The notes under the pieces are model-generated. The model ran no database searches. It had not been told where the DNA came from and worked only from the letters and a program-made list of their open reading frames with translations. Positions 58,270 to 64,000 of a stretch of 64,000 bases of DNA are shown here, one piece after another; positions within the stretch are counted from its first letter, which is position 1; each line of letters opens with the position of its first letter. The position numbers and the translations under genes are program-made. The DNA is from Leptotrichia buccalis C-1013-b (GTDB taxonomy: Bacteria; Fusobacteriota; Fusobacteriia; Fusobacteriales; Leptotrichiaceae): contig NC_013192.1 of assembly GCF_000023905.1 (NCBI RefSeq), positions 1,922,001 to 1,986,000 on the forward strand, in the 5' to 3' direction.

Positions 58270-59352
58270 ATGTTTCAAAAATTAGACGATGTTGTCTTAA
58301 AGCATAAGGAACTTACAGAATTGCTTATGGATCCTGAAGTTGTTTCAGATCCAAAGAAAATTATGGAGTACAATAAGGCTTTAAACAGTATTGATGAAGT
58401 TGTTCAAAAATATACATATTACAAAAATCGTAAAGAGGAAATGGAAAGCCTAAAAGAAGATTTGAAAACTGAAAAAGATGCGGAAATGAAAGAAATGATG
58501 CTTGAAGAAATTCATTCAATTGAAGAAGAAATTCCAAATCTTGAAGAAGAATTAAAAATTCTTTTACTTCCAAAAGATCCTAACGATGATAAAAATGTTA
58601 TTATGGAAATCCGGGCTGGAGCGGGTGGAGATGAAGCAGCGTTATTTGCAGCTGATATTTTCAGAATGTTTACAAGATATGCAGAAAGAAACCGTTGGAA
58701 AACTGAAATCATCGACAAAAGCGAAATCGGTGTCGGTGGACTGAAGGAAGTAACATTCTTGATTAAAGGACATGGTGCTTATTCAAGATTAAAATTTGAA
58801 AGCGGAGTTCATCGTGTACAGAGAGTTCCGGCTACTGAATCTTCTGGAAGAGTTCATACATCTACAATTACAGTTGCGGTATTGCCTGAAATAGACGATG
58901 TAAGTGAAGTTGAAATTAATCCAAGTGATTTAAAGATTGACACATACAGATCAAGCGGAGCGGGTGGACAGCACGTAAATACTACTGATTCTGCTGTAAG
59001 AATTACTCATTTACCAACTGGACTTGTAGTAACTTCACAGGATGGACGTTCACAAATAAAAAATAGAGAAGCTGCAATGAAAGTATTGGCTTCTAAATTA
59101 TACGAGATGGAATACGAAAAACAAAGAAGTGCAGTTGAAAGCGAAAGACGTTCGCAAGTTGGAAGTGGAGACAGATCTGAAAAAATCAGAACTTATAACT
59201 TCCCGCAAGGAAGAGTTACGGATCATAGAATTAAATTGACACTTCATAGACTTGAAGGCGTTCTAGATGGAGATTTGGACGAAATGATTGATGCCTTGAT
59301 TGCTTATGAGCAGGCGGAATTATTAAAAGAAGTTGGAAATAGTAATGAATAA
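58270..59352 (+). CDS. prfA: Peptide chain release factor 1
   Basis: RF1 reads UAA and UAG stops. At 360 residues it is complete. The GGQ motif lies in [20 protein letters not shown]. The tripeptide anticodon region follows [20 protein letters not shown] and ends in the domain that carries the PxT-type recognition loop. [20 protein letters not shown] closes domain 3. GGAGTTG precedes the start. Its last codons overlap the start of prmC by 8 bp, so the methyltransferase that modifies its GGQ glutamine is made in step with it. Confidence 0.97.
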   Translation: MFQKLDDVVLKHKELTELLMDPEVVSDPKKIMEYNKALNSIDEVVQKYTYYKNRKEEMESLKEDLKTEKDAEMKEMMLEEIHSIEEEIPNLEEELKILLLPKDPNDDKNVIMEIRAGAGGDEAALFAADIFRMFTRYAERNRWKTEIIDKSEIGVGGLKEVTFLIKGHGAYSRLKFESGVHRVQRVPATESSGRVHTSTITVAVLPEIDDVSEVEINPSDLKIDTYRSSGAGGQHVNTTDSAVRITHLPTGLVVTSQDGRSQIKNREAAMKVLASKLYEMEYEKQRSAVESERRSQVGSGDRSEKIRTYNFPQGRVTDHRIKLTLHRLEGVLDGDLDEMIDALIAYEQAELLKEVGNSNE

Positions 59353-60484
59353 TTTGCTTGATATTTTGAATAAATCAGTTAATTATTTGGAGAAAAAAAA
59401 TATAAAAAATGCACGATTGGTAGCAGAAAGTATTATATCTGAAGTAATGGGAATGGAAAGAATTATGCTTTATGCTGAATTTGAGCATTTAATGTCAGAA
59501 GATGAATTGACAAAAATCAGAAAAAAATTAAATGAAACAGTAAATAAAATATCTGAAAAAGATATTTTTGAAAATATGGAAAAATCTAAAAAGCAATTAA
59601 AATTTTTACTTGATAAAAGTATTTCCTATTTGGAAAAAAATAATATTAATGAAAGCAAGTTAATTGCGGAAATTGTATTTTCACATATTCTAGAAATTGA
59701 CAGAATGATGCTTTTTACAAAATATAGAAATGAAATTGAAGATGAGAAGATTGAAAAAATCAGATATTTTATAAAAAAAATTGGGCAGGAAAAATTTCCA
59801 GTTCAATATTTATTAAATGAGCAGGAATTTTTTGGAAGAAAATTTTATGTCGATAAAGGAGTTTTAATTCCACGCCAAGATACAGAAGTTCTAGTTGAAA
59901 AGGCAATTGAAATTTTGAAAAATGATACTCTGAAAAAAAACATTTCAGAAAAAAATTCAAAAAATCGAAAAAAAATACTTGATATTGGCGCTGGAAGTGG
60001 TATAATAGGAATATCAGTTGCATTAGAAATAAAAGATTCTTATGTACTAGGAATAGATATTTCAGAAAAAGCTCTTGAAACTTCAGAGAAAAATAAAGAG
60101 ATTTTGAATGTTAAAAATATAAAATTCTTAAAATCCAATTTATTTGAAAATATCGAGTTTAAAGAGTTTGATATGATAATATCAAATCCACCTTACATTT
60201 CTTTTAATGAGGTTGGTATTATGTCAGATGACACTTTATTGCACGAGCCAAGTGATGCACTTTTTGCAGAAAATGACGGATTATATTTTTACTATGAAAT
60301 TTGTCAGAATGCACTTGACTATTTAGCTGATTCTGGATATTTGTTATTTGAAATTGGCTATAAACAAGGTAATAATGTTGCAGAAATCATGACAAGTTCA
60401 GGTTTTAAAAATGTGGAAGTTATAAAAGATTTAACTGGATTGGATAGAGTTGTTGTAGGACAAAAAATTAAAAATAAAATTTAA
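59345..60484 (+). CDS. prmC: Release factor glutamine methyltransferase with duplicated N-terminal domain
   Basis: PrmC N5-methylates the glutamine of the GGQ motif in release factors. The ATG at 59345 overlaps the prfA end; an upstream TTG is rejected. The 379 residues exceed the usual roughly 280. The extra length is a second copy of the N-terminal helical substrate-binding domain: [20 protein letters not shown] (about 5-65) and [19 protein letters not shown] (about 86-145) are clearly related. The SAM-binding domain follows with [17 protein letters not shown], and the catalytic NPPY is in [15 protein letters not shown]. Confidence 0.94.
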   Translation: MNNLLDILNKSVNYLEKKNIKNARLVAESIISEVMGMERIMLYAEFEHLMSEDELTKIRKKLNETVNKISEKDIFENMEKSKKQLKFLLDKSISYLEKNNINESKLIAEIVFSHILEIDRMMLFTKYRNEIEDEKIEKIRYFIKKIGQEKFPVQYLLNEQEFFGRKFYVDKGVLIPRQDTEVLVEKAIEILKNDTLKKNISEKNSKNRKKILDIGAGSGIIGISVALEIKDSYVLGIDISEKALETSEKNKEILNVKNIKFLKSNLFENIEFKEFDMIISNPPYISFNEVGIMSDDTLLHEPSDALFAENDGLYFYYEICQNALDYLADSGYLLFEIGYKQGNNVAEIMTSSGFKNVEVIKDLTGLDRVVVGQKIKNKI

Positions 60485-60555
60485 AGATAAAAAAAATGAT
60501 TAAGTATCTTTATTTTTTAAAAGTTATTTAATTGAAAAAGAATGGAGATGAATTG

Positions 60556-61629
60556 ATGATTAGTGATAGGAGATTTTTTAAAAGGACAGGAATATTATTG
60601 TTAGGGTTAACACATTCAGTAGTATCATTTGGAAATGAAATTAAGGAGGTAGCATTATCGAAAGAAAATGTTTCAACTGTAACTACGCAAAAAACTGAAC
60701 CAACAATAACAGCTTCAGCAAAAACTGATAAATCTAAATTGGAACAATTAATCAAAAATCAGTATAATAATAAAAATATTGACTTAAATGTAAATACAAG
60801 CTTAAAAAATATGCGTGACAGCGGAAGTTATGAAAGACCAAACACAAATGAATATACTGCAAACAGAAAAACACAGCAAGGAACACCTGATATGAAATTA
60901 TCAAAAGAACAATTATTATCTGTGGCAGAGAAAATTTTCCAAAACGAAACAGGTGGAGTAAGAAATAATTTAGTTGACTGGAATGATGGGGAAAACTTTC
61001 CGTCGCTTGGAATAGGACATTTCACTTGGTTTAAGGCTAGTGGTGGAAGAAGTGATTTTGGTGACAGTTTGCCTGATATGATAGCTTATTATAAGCAAAA
61101 AGGAATTGAATTGCCAAAATTGTTAGCAGAGTCTAGATATTCACCTTGGAAAAGTAAATCAGAATTAATGGCTAAAAAAGCGAATGGAGATAAAGATATT
61201 CAGGAGTTAATCGCATTTTTTGATAACACGAGAGATATTCAGGTAATGTTTATTTATGACAGGTTAAAAGATTCTCTTAGTAAAATGATAGAGGCTTCTT
61301 CAAATAAAGAAAACTTAAAAAATCAATTTGAAAGAATGGTAAATACTCCTAATGGACTTTATGCTTTAATCGATTATGTAAATTTTAAAGGAGAAGGGTT
61401 AAAAGGCGTTTCTTCATATAACAATATAGCTTGGGGATTAAGACAAGTATTGGAAAATATGAAAGGAACAGCAACTGGACAAAGTGCATTAGTAGAATTT
61501 AGTAATTCAGCTAAATATGTATTGGAAAAACGTGTACAAAATGCTCCAAGAAATGAAAGAAGATGGCTGCAAGGTTGGTATAACAGAGTAGACACATACA
61601 AAACATTTGAAATTGGAAAAGCATATTAA
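60556..61629 (+). CDS. Secreted protein of unrecognised family with NETGG motif
   Basis: The start at 60556 has GGAGA 8 nt upstream. The 357-residue product begins with a signal-like segment (MISDRRFFKRTGILLLGLTHSVVSFG). A low-complexity Thr/Asn/Lys linker to about residue 110 is followed by a compact domain with KIFQNETGGVRNNLVDWNDG, SLGIGHFTWF and PWKSKSELM, and a C-terminal GWYNRVDTYKTFEIG. The Glu of QNETGG followed by SLGIGHF recalls the active-site arrangement of lysozyme-like muramidases, but no family is confidently named. The gene is followed by a strong terminator. Confidence 0.75.
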   Translation: MISDRRFFKRTGILLLGLTHSVVSFGNEIKEVALSKENVSTVTTQKTEPTITASAKTDKSKLEQLIKNQYNNKNIDLNVNTSLKNMRDSGSYERPNTNEYTANRKTQQGTPDMKLSKEQLLSVAEKIFQNETGGVRNNLVDWNDGENFPSLGIGHFTWFKASGGRSDFGDSLPDMIAYYKQKGIELPKLLAESRYSPWKSKSELMAKKANGDKDIQELIAFFDNTRDIQVMFIYDRLKDSLSKMIEASSNKENLKNQFERMVNTPNGLYALIDYVNFKGEGLKGVSSYNNIAWGLRQVLENMKGTATGQSALVEFSNSAKYVLEKRVQNAPRNERRWLQGWYNRVDTYKTFEIGKAY

Positions 61630-61647
61630 TTTAAATAACAAATGTAG

Positions 61648-61680
61648 CAGGGAATTGTTAAAGATTCCCTGTTTCTTTTA
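61648..61680 (+). terminator. Rho-independent terminator of the NETGG-protein gene
   Basis: CAGGGAAT pairs with ATTCCCTG across an 8-nt loop and is followed by TTTCTTTTA. It is about 20 bp past the stop codon. Confidence 0.88.
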
Positions 61681-61721
61681 GAAAATAAAAAATAATAGGA
61701 AAGTGAGAAAAAATAATTCAA

Positions 61722-62744
61722 ATGAATATTTCAGATTTCGATTTTGAACTTCCCGAAGAACTGATAGCGCAACATGCTGTTGAACCAAGGGATCATTCAA
61801 AATTATTAGTATTAAATAAAGATAAAAAAACTTTGGAACATAAAAAGTTTTACAATATTATAGATTATTTAAAAAAGGACGATGTTCTTGTAATTAACCG
61901 CACAAAAGTCATTCCAGCAAGATTATTTGGACATAAGGAAAACGGAGTCGTATTAGAGTGCTTTTTGTTGAAAAGATATGATTTATACACTTGGGAAGTT
62001 TTACTTAAACCTGCCAAAAAATTAAAAATTGGACAGAAACTTATATTTTCAGATGGAATTTTGAAAGCAGAACTTTTGGAAATTAAGGAAGATGGAAATA
62101 GAATTATAAAATTTAATTTTGAAGGAAGATTTGAGGAAATTTTAGATAAACTGGGAGAAATGCCACTTCCACCGTACATTATGGAAAAATTGGAGGACAA
62201 AAACAGATATCAGACTGTTTATGCAAAAGAAGGTGAATCTGTGGCAGCTCCAACTGCAGGGCTTCATTTTACAAATGAATTATTAGAAAAAATTCGTGAA
62301 AAAGGAATAACTATTGCAGAAGTATTTTTGGATGTGGGACTTGGAACTTTTCGACCAGTACAGGTGGAAAATGTTTTAGATCATAAAATGCACAGTGAAA
62401 AATACCGAATACCAGAAGAAACGGCTAAAATTATTAATGAAGCTAAAAAAAAGGGAAATCGTGTAATTGCAGTAGGAACAACATCAGTAAGAACATTGGA
62501 ATCTTCAGTTGATGAAAATGGAAAATTAAAGGCATCAGAAGGTAATACAAATATTTTTATTTATGGAGATTATAAATTTAAAATTATTGATGCAATAATT
62601 ACAAACTTTCACTTGCCGAAATCAACTTTAATTATGTTAATTTCAGCATTTGGAGGAAAAGAATTTATTTTTGAGGCTTATAAGAAAGCTGTTGAAGAAA
62701 AATATAGGTTTTATAGTTTTGGAGATTCAATGTTTATTTATTAA
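61722..62744 (+). CDS. queA: tRNA preQ1(34) S-adenosylmethionine ribosyltransferase-isomerase
   Basis: QueA transfers the ribosyl part of SAM to preQ1 in tRNA to give epoxyqueuosine. The 340-residue protein is complete: [82 protein letters not shown] and [15 protein letters not shown]. Queuosine synthesis genes tgt and queG are not nearby. The ribosome binding site AGGAAAG is about 18 nt from the ATG, rather far. Confidence 0.96.
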   Translation: MNISDFDFELPEELIAQHAVEPRDHSKLLVLNKDKKTLEHKKFYNIIDYLKKDDVLVINRTKVIPARLFGHKENGVVLECFLLKRYDLYTWEVLLKPAKKLKIGQKLIFSDGILKAELLEIKEDGNRIIKFNFEGRFEEILDKLGEMPLPPYIMEKLEDKNRYQTVYAKEGESVAAPTAGLHFTNELLEKIREKGITIAEVFLDVGLGTFRPVQVENVLDHKMHSEKYRIPEETAKIINEAKKKGNRVIAVGTTSVRTLESSVDENGKLKASEGNTNIFIYGDYKFKIIDAIITNFHLPKSTLIMLISAFGGKEFIFEAYKKAVEEKYRFYSFGDSMFIY

Positions 62745-62774
62745 AATAGTAATTTTGATGAGAAGCATAAAAAA

Positions 62775-62815
62775 ACTGTTTCATAAAATTTACAGAACTA
62801 AATCTATGAAACAGT
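62775..62815 (+). terminator. Rho-independent terminator of queA
   Basis: ACTGTTTCATA and TATGAAACAGT form an 11-bp perfect stem with a 19-nt loop, followed by TTCATTTAATT. It lies 31 bp past the queA stop codon. Confidence 0.85.
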
Positions 62816-62928
62816 TTCATTTAATTAAAATTATCATTTGTGTAGGATTATTAAATTACTAAAATTATAAAATATTAAATGTTGTTTATATTAAAATATT
62901 TAATAATTACAACTTGTAAATGAACTAT

Positions 62929-62950
62929 TCCCTATAGAAAAGGGAAACCT
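62929..62950 (-). terminator. Weak hairpin downstream of small secreted-protein gene
   Basis: On the minus strand, TTCCC and GGGAA pair around a T-rich loop about 13 bp past the stop of the gene at 62963-63328. There is no long T run, so this is a tentative call. Confidence 0.4.
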
Positions 62951-62962
62951 TTTACTAGTATT

Positions 62963-63328
62963 CTAGAATCTAACAATATATATGTTATAACCATATCTAG
63001 ATTTTGCTTCTCTTACTATTTCATCTGATGAATTAGTTACATCATATGCTCCTGCTGCTTTTAATCTTTGGTACATTGAGTAATCTCTTACATATAATTT
63101 TTCACCGTATAAATTAGATCGTATAGACTTAATATCCTCAAGTATTCCTTCTGAGCTTGAGGCATTAGATTTATATTTAATAATGTTCCAATCATTATCT
63201 ATGTAAATTGCATTTTTTGCATCAGAATCATTAAGAAATCTATTATTTTCTATATATGTTCTAGACATACTTGCTAATCCAATAACTGCAGTAGCTAAAA
63301 ATATAACCAATAATTTAAATTTTTTCAT
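62963..63328 (-). CDS. Small secreted protein, unknown function
   Basis: The product is 121 residues with a signal peptide (MKKFKLLVIFLATAVIGLASM). The mature part is short, polar and tyrosine-rich (NNRFLNDSDAKNAIYIDNDW and YGEKLYVRDYSMYQRLKAAG), with no cysteines or known motif. It is convergent with queA. A good GGAGG ribosome binding site lies upstream of the ATG. Confidence 0.7.
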   Translation of the reverse strand: MKKFKLLVIFLATAVIGLASMSRTYIENNRFLNDSDAKNAIYIDNDWNIIKYKSNASSSEGILEDIKSIRSNLYGEKLYVRDYSMYQRLKAAGAYDVTNSSDEIVREAKSRYGYNIYIVRF

Positions 63329-63726
63329 AATAAAGGCCTCCTTACAATAAACATTTAATAAAATTAATTTTAGATAATTAAGTTATGTCAAAATCTTTAT
63401 TTAAATAAACTTATTTCTTTTCAACATAAGTATACCTTAAAGATTGATAAAAAGCAATGTAATCAATGTTTTTTATTAAATTTTGTTCATTTATTATTAA
63501 TTTTTGGAAAAATCATTAATATTTCTATAATAAATTTAAAATATTTGATGTTAAGTTTATAAAATCAAGTAATTTTGAGTTTTTTTATTTTAAAAAATTA
63601 TTTAATTATTTTATTTTTAAAATTAGAAAATTTATAAAATAATAAAAAAATATTAAGATTACTAAAAAATATTCTTGAAAAATTAAAAAAAGTGTTATAC
63701 TATAAATAAAAGGAGATGAGATTGTT
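63329..63726. other. 398-bp intergenic region between divergent secreted-protein genes
   Basis: Extremely AT-rich sequence. It holds the promoter of the plus-strand gene (63675-63703). No other gene or clear structure is visible. Confidence 0.45.
63675..63703 (+). promoter_or_regulatory. Predicted promoter of the last gene
   Basis: TTGAAA (63675-63680) is followed after 17 bp by TACTAT (63698-63703), 23 bp before the start codon at 63727. Confidence 0.7.
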
Positions 63727-64000
63727 ATGAAAAGTAAACTTTTTAATAGAATGACGTTATTTTTAATATTTCTTATGATAGTTTTTACTGTCAGAGCAGA
63801 TAAGGAACATTCTTCTGGAATAGGTGTTCATCTTATGTCACTTTATGAATATCCAGTTAAAGGATATGAAAAATATGGAAAAATCAATAGAATTCGTTAT
63901 AAGAATGATTTTTATGATCCTGTTAATTATCCTGATCATGGGATAAAGTTTGTGGTTCATCAAAATGGAGTGAAAGTGAAAGTTGAACAAGTAGAATACA
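63727..64000 (+). CDS. Secreted protein, 5' part only (cut by window edge)
   Basis: Ninety-one codons are present. The ATG at 63727 has AGGAGATG upstream and a promoter at the right distance. A signal peptide (MKSKLFNRMTLFLIFLMIVF to about residue 25) is followed by tyrosine- and lysine-rich sequence with SLYEYPVKGYEKYGKINR and PDHGIKFVVHQNGVKVKVE. No family is recognised in this part; the frame is still open at the window edge. Confidence 0.7.
   Translation, partial: MKSKLFNRMTLFLIFLMIVFTVRADKEHSSGIGVHLMSLYEYPVKGYEKYGKINRIRYKNDFYDPVNYPDHGIKFVVHQNGVKVKVEQVEY

Noticed and set aside
62650-62862. 70-codon plus-strand frame overlapping the end of queA
   Set aside because: Most of it is the shifted frame of queA and its end runs through the queA terminator stem.

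Overview
The window is AT-rich, compactly coded bacterial chromosome. It carries genes for a Gram-negative style outer membrane (LptB, LptF, LptG homologues) next to Clostridia/Bacilli-like features: a pgpH-ybeY-dgkA gene order, a type III glutamine synthetase and a Bacillus-like 2,3-butanediol dehydrogenase. That mix, with strong -35/-10 promoters of TTGACA/TATAAT type, points to the Fusobacteriota and most probably to a Leptotrichia-like member. This is inference; the complete 16S gene at 36.8-38.3 kb would settle it.

Layout. 1-2 kb: polyamine genes (the 5' part of an arginine/lysine/ornithine-type decarboxylase, and speD), separated by a repeat-rich spacer. 2.2-4.9 kb: a propeller-like protein, a small secreted protein and an AEC-family permease. 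5-9.5 kb: glnN (GSIII) and three tandem paralogous membrane-anchored SH3 proteins. 10-15.8 kb: a secreted protein, a polar amino acid ABC transporter operon, a secreted helical-repeat protein and butanediol dehydrogenase. 16-32.4 kb: a long minus-strand run of housekeeping genes, lptB-pepE-alaS-ruvX-secD-secF-alr-cvpA-lptF-lptG-M16 peptidase-rodA-rlu-accD-accA. It covers envelope assembly, protein export, cell-wall precursor supply and fatty-acid synthesis.

33.3-38.5 kb: one complete rRNA operon on the minus strand (16S, tRNA-Ile, tRNA-Ala, 23S, 5S, tRNA-Asn) with a near-consensus promoter. It is bracketed by two copies of a small mobile-element-like repeat. 38.7-52.4 kb: nadR, rmuC, a YihY-family protein, thiI with its cysteine desulfurase, a DagK-PAP2 fusion, ybeY, pgpH, a JAB-DinG helicase fusion and a tandem-MliC lysozyme inhibitor. 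52.9-62.7 kb: transcription switches to the plus strand for a YitT protein, hisS, a DUF554 protein, aspS, a zinc-ribbon protein, prfA, prmC, a secreted protein of unrecognised function and queA. The window ends with two small secreted proteins, the last one truncated by the window edge.

No CRISPR array, prophage, intact insertion sequence or toxin-antitoxin pair was found. The most notable points are: (i) a roughly 100-bp dispersed intergenic repeat with five copies, whose two long-range pairings cross one another and appear to be kept by compensatory changes; (ii) a 151-bp MITE with TA duplication beside the rRNA operon and an older copy on the other side; (iii) unusual protein architectures: JAB domain fused to DinG, undecaprenol/diacylglycerol kinase fused to PAP2, PrmC with a duplicated N-terminal domain, and a secreted protein with two MliC domains.
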